Of a stretch of 48,905 bases of DNA, positions 1 through 9,522 are shown one piece after another. The notes under the pieces are model-generated. The model saw only the letters and a program-made list of their open reading frames with translations. It was not told where the DNA came from and did no database searches. Location of the stretch: assembly GCA_002685955.1 (NCBI GenBank), contig NYYU01000047.1, positions 1 through 48,905 of the forward strand, given 5' to 3'. The first letter of the stretch is position 1. Each line of letters begins with the position of its first letter. The stretch comes from Parcubacteria group bacterium. Lineage in GTDB: Bacteria; Patescibacteriota; Minisyncoccia; Portnoybacterales; UBA2143. A program made the position numbers and the translations under genes.

Positions 1-70
1 CGTAGGCGTGGGCGTGCTGCTCGAGCGAAGCGAGAGGAGGGCTAAGCGATTCAGAAAATTTAGTTTTCGG
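1..70 (-). repeat. Partial copy of repeat family A (MITE-like palindromic element), inverted, cut by the window edge
   Basis: The reverse complement reads CTCCGAAAACTAAATTTTCTGAATCGCTTAGCCCTCCTCTCGCTTCGCTCGAGC..., matching copies at 13133, 19848, 46299 and 48818. Confidence 0.8.
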
Positions 71-82
71 AGTACAGGGTTA

Positions 83-475
83 ATGAATTCTATGAAAATA
101 AAAACAATCAATTGGCTTTTGGTTTTTGTCTGGGCTGGTTTTATCTTCTTCCTTTCTCATCAGCCCGATCTTAAATCTGGCTTATCTCATCAATGGGATT
201 TTATCTTCCGTAAATTGGCCCATATTACAGAATATGCCATTTTAACCCTTCTTTTGTTTAGAGTTATAAGCCAATACAAATTGTCAGAGAGAAAGATTTT
301 AATATTAGTATTTGTTTTTGCTCTGTTTTACGCTTTGACTGATGAATACCATCAGAGTTTTATCTTGGGCCGTCAGGCTACCTTTAGAGATGTTTTGATA
401 GATAGCATAGGTATTTTATTAATAGTTAGTTGGTCGGTTTTAAGGAGTAAGCGTCTATTGATTAAAAAACGATAA
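83..475 (+). CDS. VanZ-like family membrane protein
   Basis: Motifs WAGFIFFLSHQPDL, KLAHITEYAILTLLLFR and DEYHQSFILGRQATFRDVLIDSIG; the upstream part of the ORF (8-82) lies in repeat A, so the start is probably 83 or 92. Confidence 0.8.
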   Translation: MNSMKIKTINWLLVFVWAGFIFFLSHQPDLKSGLSHQWDFIFRKLAHITEYAILTLLLFRVISQYKLSERKILILVFVFALFYALTDEYHQSFILGRQATFRDVLIDSIGILLIVSWSVLRSKRLLIKKR

Positions 476-539
476 CAATACCTGCATAACAGGTAGGGGG
501 CACTGGCTTTTTTTTGTATATTAACTTATAATGTAATAT

Positions 540-734
540 ATGGTTGAGAAAGTCAGACAAGACAAAAAAACGCCTCTATTTAAGAAAGAGGACTATATTT
601 TGTATATCTTGAATAACTTAGAACCTGAAAAGAGCGATAAGATTAGATTAAACAAAGTCGCCTTTTTTGTTGAGTTTGCTTTTGTTCATCACAATAGTTT
701 AAATGATTTCATATCTTGTAGTCTATCAAAATAA
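540..734 (+). pseudogene. Truncated Panacea/SocA-like N-terminal fragment
   Basis: KIRLNKVAFFVEFAFVHH resembles the start of the Panacea (DUF4065) domain; only 64 aa. Confidence 0.35.
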
Positions 735-832
735 TAAAATCTTATCAAGTCTAAAACAACACCAAAAACCTATGAGCTTAAACAGCGTCCTACAAAAACG
801 AAAAAGAATTATCCGGGCTAATTAAAAAAGCT

Positions 833-1627
833 TTGGGTAAAGTAAAAGGGGAATCGCTTCAAACCAAGCAAGTAGTTTGTAATCTGCCAGAAGAAAAAGT
901 TTTTATTCGATTGGTTCAGCTGCCTCGAATGAAAAAAGAAGAGATCGCCAAAGCAATCCCCTGGGGAACAGAAGCTCATATTCCTTTAAAACTTGATGAA
1001 GTTTATTTAGACTGGCAAATGATTAAACCTTTAAAAAAAGGTTTAGATCATCTTGATATTCTGGTAGCGGCTACGCCCCGCAGCTTGGTTGATAGCTATT
1101 TTAGGGTGCTTAAGAAAAGCGGATTAGAGCCAGTGGCCTTAGAGCCGGAATCTGTGGCCGTGGTCAGAAGTTTAATTCCAGCTGATAGCCCTAAGCCAAC
1201 TATTCTTATTGACTTAGGCATTAGCGGATCTAACTTTGTCATTTCTTCAGCTTCGGCTATTCGTTTTACTGCTCGTTCGGCTACCTCGGGCCAGCTTTTT
1301 AATCAGGCCATTACTCAGGAGTTAAAAGTGGATGAAAAGCAAGCTAATCAATTAAAAATCAAGGTTGGTTTTGATAAGACTAAACAAGCCGGCAAGGTTT
1401 ACCAGGCCTTAGAGCCAATTATTGATGATCTGGCCAAACAGATTAAGGACTATATGGGTTTTTATCATAGTCATGCTTCCCACATTCACGGACCTTATAA
1501 AACAGTTAACCAGGGATTACTTTGCGGCGGAGATTCTTTGTTAATTAATTTACCGGCTTACCTTAGTAAAAAATTAGATTTGCCAATTCAAATTGGCAAT
1601 CCTTGCTGGCCAGGAAAGTTTGGCTAG
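833..1627 (+). pseudogene. pilM: PilM-like type IV pilus assembly ATPase, truncated at both ends
   Basis: NLPEEKVFIRLVQLPRMKKEEIAKAIPWGTEAHIPL, ILIDLGISGSNFVI and LLCGGDSLLINLPAYLSKKLDLPIQIGNP; the N-terminal actin-like segment and the C-terminus are missing. Confidence 0.7.
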
Positions 1628-2030
1628 ATTAGATCAAAGAGAAATACTATTTAAGGAGTTAGAAAAAGATTATCAAGAAAAACAAGATGCTCTGGCCGAT
1701 ATTGAAGGAATTTTCCTTAAGCTTCAGGAAGCGGTCGGCTTTATTTCCACTCTAGAAACAATCGCCGCTCAAACTGGCAATATTTTTGAGATTAAGACAG
1801 CCGGTTCTTTTACGGCTTCCAATGAAAATGAAGAGTCGTATTTAACTCTTTGTATTTCACTTTGGGGTAATTTTTCTAACATCCTTGCCTTTTTAGCCAA
1901 TTTAGAAGATAGTCCTTATCCGCCTTATCGTTTAATTGAAATAGAGAATTTGACTATGAGAAGATTAGATAAACAAGGAGCAGAAGGTGATTTAGAAGTA
2001 GTAATTAGTATTAAAATTTATACTCAATGA
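1593..2030 (+). pseudogene. pilO: PilO-like protein lacking its N-terminal transmembrane segment
   Basis: Coiled coil followed by a PilO-like domain (FISTLETIAAQTGNIFEIKTAG...LSLWGNFSNILAFLANLEDSPYPPYRLIEIENLTM); overlaps the 3' end of the pilM fragment. Confidence 0.5.
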
Positions 2031-2302
2031 AGACATTAATTCCATCTAAGAAAATATATCTATTTTTAGAAGAATATCTTAAGTTAATTTTAGGAGTAGT
2101 TTTTGTTTTGATTTTAATCTTGAGCGCCTTTATTTATTACCAATATGTTTATTTAGTCATGCAAGTCCATCCAGAGCCGGTGATTGAAAGAATTTTGGTT
2201 GATCAAGAAACTCTGGAAAAGGTTTTAGCTGATGTAATTATGCGAGAGGATAATCTATCGCGAGTCAGAGCCATTAAGTATTTTGACCCTTTTAACGATT
2301 GA
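2027..2302 (+). CDS. Small single-TM protein of the pil-like cluster
   Basis: One TM helix after a short cytoplasmic N-terminus; 4-bp overlap with the pilO-like ORF. Confidence 0.5.
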   Translation: MKTLIPSKKIYLFLEEYLKLILGVVFVLILILSAFIYYQYVYLVMQVHPEPVIERILVDQETLEKVLADVIMREDNLSRVRAIKYFDPFND

Positions 2303-2341
2303 CTTTGGGTTGGTTGCTGGTTATGATGATGTTGTATGTTT

Positions 2342-2415
2342 GTCCCTGTAGCTCAACCGGATAGAGCGACTCCCTTCTAAGGAGTAGGTTGCGCGTTCGA
2401 GTCGTGCCAGGGACG
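2342..2415 (+). tRNA. tRNA-Arg(TCT)
   Basis: Acceptor GTCCCTG/CAGGGAC; anticodon arm ACTCC-CTTCTAA-GGAGT; T arm GCGCG-TTCGAGT-CGTGC. Confidence 0.93.
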
Positions 2416-2429
2416 CTTGTGAAGGGTTC

Positions 2430-2480
2430 GCCCTGAACCACATAGGGTTCAGGGCTGTCCCACACCCTACGTGGTGTGGG
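2430..2480 (+). repeat. Two adjacent hairpins between tRNA genes
   Basis: GCCCTGAACC(2430-2439)/GGTTCAGGGC(2446-2455) and CCCACACC(2459-2466)/GGTGTGGG(2473-2480). Confidence 0.8.
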
Positions 2481-2506
2481 GCGACTCCCTCCAGGCGCGC
2501 TTATAT

Positions 2507-2578
2507 GGTACCCATAGTTTAATGGTAAAACTTCTCTTTGTGGAGGAGAAAATGAGAGTTCGATTCTCTCTGGGTACC
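2507..2578 (+). tRNA. tRNA-His(GTG)
   Basis: Anticodon arm TCTCT-TTGTGGA-GGAGA; encoded extra G-1 pairing with C73; T arm GAGAG-TTCGATT-CTCTC. Confidence 0.92.
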
Positions 2579-2593
2579 CAGAGATATAAAAAT

Positions 2594-3454
2594 ATGAATT
2601 TTAATGATATATTACAAAAACTTATAGCTAATCTTGGTCCTTGGTTCTGGGTTCATGGAACCAAGATCATCTTTATTCTAATCGGCGCCTATATTGTCCG
2701 TTATTTAGCCCATGTTTTAATTGATAAAGTTATTAGAAAGGCGGTGGTGACTAATAATTTTCTGTCGCCTCAGGCCGAAAAGAAAAGAGAAGATACTTTA
2801 ATCGGAGTTTTTGAAGGAACCTTTAAAGTAGTTATCTGGCTAGGGGCTATTTTAATGATTATTGCTGAACTGGGGGTTAATATCGGTCCAGTTTTAGCCG
2901 GGGCGGGCGTAATTGGTTTGGCGATTGGTTTCGGCGCCCAATATATTATCCGGGATTTTTTTACTGGTCTATTTATTATCCTGGAAAACCAATACCGGGT
3001 GGGCGATGTGGTTTGTATTGGCGATACTTGCGGAACGGTTGAAGGGATTAATCTAAGAATGACTGTTTTAAGAGATGTTGATGGAGCGGTTCATCATATT
3101 CCTAATGGCGAAATTAAAGTGGCTACTAATAAGACCAAGGATTATGCTCGGGTTAATTTAGTGGTCGGCGTAGCCTATGATACTGATCTGGATAAAGTTG
3201 AAAAAATAATTAATCAGGTTGGTCAGACCTTAGCTAATGATGCTCAATGGAAAGACCGGATTATTAAAGCGCCCGAATTTATTAGAGTTAATAATTTTGG
3301 AGCTTCTTCAGTTGATATTAAGATTAGCGGCGAAGTTAAGCCTCAGGAGCAATGGGGTGTTTTAGGTGAATTAAGAAAAAGAATTAAAATTGCTTTTGAC
3401 CAGCAAGGGATTGAAATTCCTTTCCCTCAAAGAGTAATCCGTCGAGTTAAATGA
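2594..3454 (+). CDS. MscS family mechanosensitive ion channel
   Basis: GPVLAGAGVIGLAIGFGAQYIIRDFFTGLFIILENQYRVGDVV; start moved to 2594 because the upstream ORF extension overlaps tRNA-His. Confidence 0.92.
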   Translation: MNFNDILQKLIANLGPWFWVHGTKIIFILIGAYIVRYLAHVLIDKVIRKAVVTNNFLSPQAEKKREDTLIGVFEGTFKVVIWLGAILMIIAELGVNIGPVLAGAGVIGLAIGFGAQYIIRDFFTGLFIILENQYRVGDVVCIGDTCGTVEGINLRMTVLRDVDGAVHHIPNGEIKVATNKTKDYARVNLVVGVAYDTDLDKVEKIINQVGQTLANDAQWKDRIIKAPEFIRVNNFGASSVDIKISGEVKPQEQWGVLGELRKRIKIAFDQQGIEIPFPQRVIRRVK

Positions 3455-3457
3455 TGA

Positions 3458-3491
3458 TCAGATTGACATTAAAAGTCTAATCTGATATTTT
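3458..3491 (+). promoter_or_regulatory. Hairpin (mscS terminator candidate) overlapping a putative rpsL operon promoter
   Basis: TCAGATTGAC/GTC(T)AATCTGA hairpin at 3458-3485; TTGACA 3463-3468, 17-bp spacer, TATTTT 3486-3491. Confidence 0.6.
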
Positions 3492-3530
3492 AATAAATGA
3501 CTGGGTTATTTTTTTACCCTTATTTAAATA

Positions 3531-4049
3531 ATGCCTACAATTCAGCAATTAGTTAAAAGACCAAGAAAGATTTTAAAGAAAAAGCCGAAAGCGCCTGCTT
3601 TGTGGCGCAGTTTTAATTTACTTAAGAATAAACCAAGTAAAGTCCATTCGTCTTTCAAGCGCGGGGTTTGTTTGAAAATTCATACCATGACTCCTAAGAA
3701 GCCAAACTCAGCCTTGCGCAAGGTGGCTCGGGTCAGATTGACTAATGGCATGGAAGTAACCGCCTATATTCCCGGCGAGGGTCATAATTTACAAGAGCAC
3801 TCCGTAGTTTTAATTAGAGGCGGTCGGGTTAAAGACTTGCCGGGAGTTCGTTATCATGTAGTCAGGGGCGTTTTAGATACAGAAGGAGTTGAAGGCCGCA
3901 AACAAAAACGAAGCCGTTACGGCACTAAAAAAGCTAAGGCTGGTAAAGCGTCTCAATCAGGCGAGACCGAAGCAGTTGAAGAAAAAGCCCCGACGCAAGG
4001 TCGGGGTCCCGACCCAGAAGGCGTCGGGACTCAGCCAGCTCAAGGATAA
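3531..4049 (+). CDS. rpsL: 30S ribosomal protein S12 with repeat-containing C-terminal extension
   Basis: [71 protein letters not shown]. Confidence 0.98.
   Translation: MPTIQQLVKRPRKILKKKPKAPALWRSFNLLKNKPSKVHSSFKRGVCLKIHTMTPKKPNSALRKVARVRLTNGMEVTAYIPGEGHNLQEHSVVLIRGGRVKDLPGVRYHVVRGVLDTEGVEGRKQKRSRYGTKKAKAGKASQSGETEAVEEKAPTQGRGPDPEGVGTQPAQG
3988..4030 (+). repeat. Family C palindromic element inside the rpsL 3' coding region
   Basis: CCCCGAC(3988-3994)/GTCGGGG(4000-4006) and GTCCCGAC(4006-4013)/GTCGGGAC(4023-4030). Confidence 0.85.
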
Positions 4050-4054
4050 ATATT

Positions 4055-4528
4055 ATGCGTCGTAAAAGAAAAATAGGCAGAACAATTGAACCAGATCCAA
4101 AGTATAATAATAGCTTGGTGGCCAAATTTATTAACTATCTGATGAAAGATGGAGAAAAGTCGGTGGCCCAAAGAGTGCTTTATGGCTCTTTTGATATTAT
4201 TAAAAAGTCAACTAAAGGCAAGAAAGACGCTTTAGAAGTATTTGATGTGGCCATTAGAAATGTTTCTCCGGTGGTAGAGGTTAAATCAAGACGAATTGGC
4301 GGAGCTCATTACCAAGTACCGCGAGAAGTGAGGGGTGAAAGAAAGATTGCTTTGGCCGCTCGCTGGATTATCCAGGCGGCCCAAGCCAGAAAGGGCAAGC
4401 CCATGGCTCAAAAATTGGCTGAAGAGTTGCTTGAGGCAGCCGTTAATGAAGGCACGGCTGTTAAAAAGAAACAGGATATTCATCGCATGGCCGATGCTAA
4501 TAAGGCCTTTGCTCATTTTTCTTGGTAG
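4055..4528 (+). CDS. rpsG: 30S ribosomal protein S7
   Basis: [39 protein letters not shown]...[23 protein letters not shown]. Confidence 0.98.
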   Translation: MRRKRKIGRTIEPDPKYNNSLVAKFINYLMKDGEKSVAQRVLYGSFDIIKKSTKGKKDALEVFDVAIRNVSPVVEVKSRRIGGAHYQVPREVRGERKIALAARWIIQAAQARKGKPMAQKLAEELLEAAVNEGTAVKKKQDIHRMADANKAFAHFSW

Positions 4529-4536
4529 ATTAAAGT

Positions 4537-6639
4537 ATGCCTAGGGAATATCCAATTGAAAGAACTAGAGATATTGGCATCATTGCTCACATTGATGCCG
4601 GCAAAACAACCGTTACGGAACGGGTGCTTTTTTATACCGGTATTTCTCATAAAATCGGCGAGGTTCATCAAGGCGAAGCAACTATGGATTGGATGGAACA
4701 GGAAAAAGAAAGGGGTATTACCATCACCTCGGCCGCCACTACTTGTTTTTGGACCCGGGGATCTCAAGAATACCGAATTAATATTATTGATACGCCTGGC
4801 CATATTGATTTTACAGTCGAAGTCCAGCGTTCTTTAAGAGTTTTAGATGGGGCCGTAGTTGTTTTTGATGGAGTTTCTGGAGTAGAGCCGCAGTCAGAAA
4901 CAGTTTGGCGCCAAGCTGATAAGTTTAAAGTGCCCCGTATCTGCTTTATTAACAAACTAGATCGTATGGGGGCGAACTTTGAAGCCGGTTTAAAATCAAT
5001 CTGGGAGAGGTTGACGCCTAAAGCAGTTGCTCTGCAGCTGCCAATTGGCTTGGAAGAAAATCATCAGGGAGTGATTGATTTGCTTGAAATGAAAGCTTAC
5101 AAATTTAAGGGTGATTATGGCCAAGAAATAGTTGAAGAAGAAATTCCTGAAGATTTGAAAGAACAAAGCCAGGCATATCAGGCTAAATTAATTGAAAAGA
5201 TTGTAGAACAAGATGATGATTTAACTGAAAAGTATTTACAAGGCAAGGAGATTGATCAAGCAGAGTTGAAAAAAGCTCTGCGTCAAGCGGTGCTTGATTA
5301 CGAGTTGGTGCCGGTTTTTTGCGGTTCTGCTTTGAAAAACAAAGGAGTTCAGCTTTTACTAGATGGGGTGATTGATTACTTGCCGGCGCCTGATGAACTT
5401 CCTCCAGTTGAAGGTTTTGACCCTAAAGATGAGAATAAGAAGATTATTAGGCAAAGCAGCGATGATCAGCCCTTAGCCGCCTTAGTTTTTAAAGTGGCTA
5501 CTGATCCTTTTGTCGGTCAATTAGCCTATTTAAGAATTTATTCCGGCATCTTATCCAGCGGTTCTTACGTGCTTAATTCCAGTACCGGCAATAAAGAAAG
5601 AGCCGGCCGGATTTTAAGGATGCATGCTAATAAGCGGGAAGAAGTTAAAGAGGTTTATGCGGGCGATATTGCGGCTATTGTTGGCCTTAAAGGGACCACA
5701 ACGGGCGATACTTTGGCTGATCCGGACCAACCGGTTATTTTAGAAAAAATTACTTTTCCGGAACCAGTCATTTCTATTGCCATTGAGCCCAAAACAAAAG
5801 CTGATCAAGAAAAAATGGCTTTAGCTTTGAAAAAACTGGCTGAAGAAGACCCTACTTTTAGAATTAAAGGCGATCCAGAAACTGGTCAGACAATCATTTC
5901 CGGCATGGGCGAACTTCATTTAGAAGTTATTGTTGATCGAATGCTAAGAGAGTTTAAAGTGGAAGCTAATATTGGACAGCCTCAAGTCGCTTATCGGGAA
6001 ACAATCAAAAAAACAGCTCAGGCTGAAGGAAAATATGTTCGTCAGACGGGCGGTCGCGGCCAGTATGGCCATGTTTATTTGCGCCTAGAAGCGCAGGAAC
6101 AAGGCAAGGGCTTTGAATTTGTTGATGCGATTAAAGGCGGAGTTATTCCTCAAGAATATATTCCAGCGGTTAAAAAAGGAATTATCGGAGCAATGGATAA
6201 AGGTGTTTTAGCTGGTTATCCTTTAGTTGATATTAAGGCAACCCTTTATGATGGCTCTTTCCATGATGTTGATTCTTCAGAAATGGCCTTTAAGATTGCC
6301 GGTTCAATTGCTTTGCAAGCGGCGGTTAAACAGGCTAATCCTGTTTTGCTAGAACCGATTATGAAATTGCAAACAATTATGCCTGAACAGTTTATGGGCG
6401 ATGTGGTTGGCGATCTTAGCGCGCGGCGCGGTAAGATTGATAAGATGGAGGACCGAGGGGAGGGGGTTAGCCAGGTCAAGGTGATTGATAGTCAGGTGCC
6501 TTTGGCGGGCATGTTTGGTTATGCCACTCAATTAAGGTCTTTGACTCAGGGTCGAGCCACCTTTACCATGGAATTTGATCATTACGCTGAAGTGCCTAAA
6601 AATGTAGCCGAAACTATTATTGGAGAAGGAGGGAAATAA
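4537..6639 (+). CDS. fusA: Elongation factor G
   Basis: [53 protein letters not shown]. Confidence 0.98.
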   Translation: MPREYPIERTRDIGIIAHIDAGKTTVTERVLFYTGISHKIGEVHQGEATMDWMEQEKERGITITSAATTCFWTRGSQEYRINIIDTPGHIDFTVEVQRSLRVLDGAVVVFDGVSGVEPQSETVWRQADKFKVPRICFINKLDRMGANFEAGLKSIWERLTPKAVALQLPIGLEENHQGVIDLLEMKAYKFKGDYGQEIVEEEIPEDLKEQSQAYQAKLIEKIVEQDDDLTEKYLQGKEIDQAELKKALRQAVLDYELVPVFCGSALKNKGVQLLLDGVIDYLPAPDELPPVEGFDPKDENKKIIRQSSDDQPLAALVFKVATDPFVGQLAYLRIYSGILSSGSYVLNSSTGNKERAGRILRMHANKREEVKEVYAGDIAAIVGLKGTTTGDTLADPDQPVILEKITFPEPVISIAIEPKTKADQEKMALALKKLAEEDPTFRIKGDPETGQTIISGMGELHLEVIVDRMLREFKVEANIGQPQVAYRETIKKTAQAEGKYVRQTGGRGQYGHVYLRLEAQEQGKGFEFVDAIKGGVIPQEYIPAVKKGIIGAMDKGVLAGYPLVDIKATLYDGSFHDVDSSEMAFKIAGSIALQAAVKQANPVLLEPIMKLQTIMPEQFMGDVVGDLSARRGKIDKMEDRGEGVSQVKVIDSQVPLAGMFGYATQLRSLTQGRATFTMEFDHYAEVPKNVAETIIGEGGK

Positions 6640-6777
6640 ATATTCAATAACCAATAACCAATATTCATTCAATAATTAAACATTCAACCTTCAATTTATT
6701 GGATTATTAATTTTATTGATGATTAAATTATTGAATGTTGAATGGGTGTTGAGTATTGATTATTGAGAGTTAATTAT
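6640..6777. repeat. Family B ATTCAATATT-rich imperfect palindrome
   Basis: Left arm TTCAATAACCAATAACCAATATTCATTCAATAATTAAACATTCAA; right arm TTGAATGTTGAATGGGTGTTGAGTATTGATTATTGAG. Confidence 0.8.
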
Positions 6778-6778
6778 T

Positions 6779-7012
6779 ATGTGGGAAAAAATTAAAAAAA
6801 TCTTGCAGAAACAAGGGGGTAAATGTATAATTATAGAGGATAATCAGCCCAGCTATTTAGTTATGAAGCTGGACGATTATGAAAAGAATGCAGCCGGTGA
6901 GGTAGAAAAGGTTAATCAGGATATTGCTCAGTGGGAAGCTGATGAAAAAAAGGAAAAGCAAGCAAGCGACCTAGAGAGTCAAGAGGTTAAGATAGAAGAT
7001 TTACCTTTTTAA
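6779..7012 (+). CDS. Small acidic protein, weakly Phd/YefM-antitoxin-like, between fusA and tuf
   Basis: PSYLVMKLDDYEKN core followed by a charged tail ending KIEDLPF. Confidence 0.6.
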   Translation: MWEKIKKILQKQGGKCIIIEDNQPSYLVMKLDDYEKNAAGEVEKVNQDIAQWEADEKKEKQASDLESQEVKIEDLPF

Positions 7013-7084
7013 TTGGTTAGCTATTGACTATTTATCATATATTTTGTAGACTAAAGAAAAGTTTAATAATACTTAATTTAATAT

Positions 7085-7162
7085 ATGGATAGAGAGTTTT
7101 AGATAGTGAATTTAATTACCTATATTATTAGGTAGATTCGCTGTCCATTGCTTTTATCCATC
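7085..7162 (+). promoter_or_regulatory. Structured 5' leader of tuf
   Basis: GATAGTGAAT...ACCTA-tattat-TAGGT...ATTCGCTGTC pairs through with G-U wobbles; preceded by TTGACT-17-TAGACT. Confidence 0.5.
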
Positions 7163-7172
7163 CTTTATATAC

Positions 7173-8372
7173 ATGGCCGAAAAATTTGAAAGAAGCAAGC
7201 CACATCTTAATATTGGGACAATTGGTCACGTGGACCATGGTAAAACCACTTTAACTGCGGCTATTTTAAGGTGCCTCAAAGGAGCTGGCTTTACCTCTCA
7301 AGATAAAGGCGTTAGTGATATTGACAACGCTCCAGAAGAAAAAGCTCGCGGCTTAACTATCTCTGTAACTCATGTTGAATATGAGACAGCCAAAAGGCAT
7401 TACGCCCATATTGATTGCCCGGGACATGCTGACTATATTAAAAACATGATTACCGGGGCGGCTCAAATGGACGGAGCCATCTTAGTTGTTTCCGCTCCAG
7501 ATGGAGCGATGCCTCAAACTCGAGAGCACATTCTTTTAGCTCGTCAGGTCGGCTTACCAGCTTTGGTTGTATTTTTAAATAAAACTGACCAAGCTGATGA
7601 TTCAGAATTAGTTGACTTAGTTGAGCAAGAATTAAGAGAGCTTTTAAGTAAGTATGAATTTGATGGAGATAAGATTACTATTGTTCGCGGTTCGGCTTTA
7701 CAAGCTCTAGAATGCGGTTGTGGCAAAGAAGACTGTGAAAAATGTGGGCCGATTCTACAATTAATGAAAGCAGTTGATGAGAATATTCCAGAGCCTAAAC
7801 GAGCAGTTGATGGAGATTTCCTCTTGCCAGTTGAAGATGTTTTCTCAATTGAAGGCCGAGGCACCGTAGTAACTGGCCGTATTGAGCGGGGCGTTATTAA
7901 GATTAATGAAGAAGTTGAGATAATTGGCATTAAGGATACGCAAAAAACAGTAGTTACCGGAGTGGAGATGTTTAACAAATCTCTTGATCAAGGCCAGGCC
8001 GGAGACAATGCTGGAATCCTTTTAAGGGGAGTTAAAAGAGAAGATATCGAGCGAGGGCAGGTTTTAGTTAAGCCAGGCAGTGTTACGCCTCATACGGAAT
8101 TTGAAGGAGAGGTATATATCTTAAGCAAAGAGGAAGGCGGGCGTCATACTCCTTTCTTTAGCGGGTATAAGCCTCAATTCTTTATTAGAACCAGCGATGT
8201 TACGGGCGATGTGAGTTTGCCTGAAGGCACTGAAATGGTTATGCCGGGCGACACGGTTAGTTTGAAAGTTAAGTTAATGGCCCCAGTTGCCTTGGAGAAC
8301 AAACAGCGTTTTGCTCTCCGCGAAGGCGGTAAGACGGTCGGGGCCGGCGTAGTGACTAAGATAATTAAATGA
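7173..8372 (+). CDS. tuf: Elongation factor Tu
   Basis: [49 protein letters not shown]. Confidence 0.98.
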   Translation: MAEKFERSKPHLNIGTIGHVDHGKTTLTAAILRCLKGAGFTSQDKGVSDIDNAPEEKARGLTISVTHVEYETAKRHYAHIDCPGHADYIKNMITGAAQMDGAILVVSAPDGAMPQTREHILLARQVGLPALVVFLNKTDQADDSELVDLVEQELRELLSKYEFDGDKITIVRGSALQALECGCGKEDCEKCGPILQLMKAVDENIPEPKRAVDGDFLLPVEDVFSIEGRGTVVTGRIERGVIKINEEVEIIGIKDTQKTVVTGVEMFNKSLDQGQAGDNAGILLRGVKREDIERGQVLVKPGSVTPHTEFEGEVYILSKEEGGRHTPFFSGYKPQFFIRTSDVTGDVSLPEGTEMVMPGDTVSLKVKLMAPVALENKQRFALREGGKTVGAGVVTKIIK

Positions 8373-8380
8373 TTTTCATC

Positions 8381-8413
8381 TAAAATCCCTGCCATTAGTA
8401 GGCGGGGATTTTA
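8381..8413 (+). terminator. Hairpin terminator or attenuator between tuf and rpsJ
   Basis: AAAATCCCTGCC-attagta-GGCGGGGATTTT. Confidence 0.6.
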
Positions 8414-8432
8414 ATGTAAAACATTTTTAGTA

Positions 8433-8765
8433 ATGGCACCTAAAAAAGAAAAGGAAGTCAAACAGAGAATTCGTATTAGAATTCAAGCTTATGATCATAA
8501 GCTTGTTGATCAGTCAGTTAAACAAATTGTAGAAACAATTGAGCGCTATGATGCGGAGTTTCGCGGACCAGTTCCTTTACCGACCGCTATCCATAAATAT
8601 ACGATTAACCGTTCTACTTTTGTCCACAAAACGTCCCGGGAACAGTATGAAATGCGAGTTCATAAAAGGTTAATTGATGTAATCAACCCTAGCCCTAAAG
8701 TTATTGATGGATTGACCAGCTTGAATTTGCCAGCCGGGGTTGATATTGAAATAAAGATGACCTAG
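8433..8765 (+). CDS. rpsJ: 30S ribosomal protein S10
   Basis: [25 protein letters not shown]...[39 protein letters not shown]. Confidence 0.97.
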   Translation: MAPKKEKEVKQRIRIRIQAYDHKLVDQSVKQIVETIERYDAEFRGPVPLPTAIHKYTINRSTFVHKTSREQYEMRVHKRLIDVINPSPKVIDGLTSLNLPAGVDIEIKMT

Positions 8766-8790
8766 CGTCGCTATTGCCTATAAGTGGTTA

Positions 8791-8820
8791 GAAATACTGG
8801 GTTAGCGCCCAGTATTTTAT
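8791..8820 (+). terminator. Hairpin upstream of rplC
   Basis: AATACTGGG-ttagcg-CCCAGTATT followed by a T-rich stretch. Confidence 0.55.
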
Positions 8821-8836
8821 TGGCTAGTTAATAACA

Positions 8837-9520
8837 ATGAAATTTATTCTTGGTAAAAAATTAGGTATGACCCAAATTTTTAATAATCAAGGTCAAGTAA
8901 TCCCAGTTACTTTAGTTAAGGCTGGGCCTTGCCCGGTGGTTCAGATTAAAACGCAAGCCAAAGATGGATATGATTCAGTTCAGATTGGTTTTGAAAAACT
9001 TAAAGAAAAATCAGTTAAAAAACCGCAAAAAGGCCATTTTAAAAAAGCTGATTTAAAGGATAACTTCCGTTATTTAAGAGAGTTCAAAGACAGTCATTTA
9101 AAAATGGGTGATCGGGTTGATGTTTCTATTTTCAATCCAGGAGAAATAGTCAGAGTATCGGGCATTTCTAAAGGGAAAGGATTCCAGGGAGTTGTTAAGC
9201 GGCATGGTTTTAAGGGCTCGCCGGCCAGTCATGGCACCAAACACACCTTGCGAGCTCCAGGCTCAATCGGTTCCGCTTTTCCTCAAAGAGTTTTTAAAGG
9301 CAAAAAAATGGCTGGCCGCATGGGCAGCGATAAAATCTCAGTTAAGGGACTGGAAATTATTGAAATTGATCAAAAAGATAATTTATTGGCAATCAAAGGA
9401 GCCCTGCCGGGCAGAAAAGGAACCTTACTAGAAATCATTACAACCAAAGAGATAGCTAAAGTAGAAAAGGAAGAGCCAAAAGAAGCAGAGAAAAAAGAAG
9501 AACCGGAACAGGATAAATAA
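8837..9520 (+). CDS. rplC: 50S ribosomal protein L3
   Basis: MKFILGKKLGMTQIFNNQGQVIPVTLVKAGPC...GSIGSAFPQRVFKGKKMAGRMGS. Confidence 0.97.
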   Translation: MKFILGKKLGMTQIFNNQGQVIPVTLVKAGPCPVVQIKTQAKDGYDSVQIGFEKLKEKSVKKPQKGHFKKADLKDNFRYLREFKDSHLKMGDRVDVSIFNPGEIVRVSGISKGKGFQGVVKRHGFKGSPASHGTKHTLRAPGSIGSAFPQRVFKGKKMAGRMGSDKISVKGLEIIEIDQKDNLLAIKGALPGRKGTLLEIITTKEIAKVEKEEPKEAEKKEEPEQDK

Positions 9521-9522
9521 TT

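Noticed and set aside
2471-2593. ORF-track 5' extension of the MscS gene
   Set aside because: The extension runs through the intergenic hairpin and the entire tRNA-His; the start at 2594 fits better.
6640-6777. Possible CRISPR array
   Set aside because: The ATTCAATATT words are irregular, palindromic and not separated by unique spacers; no cas genes in the window.
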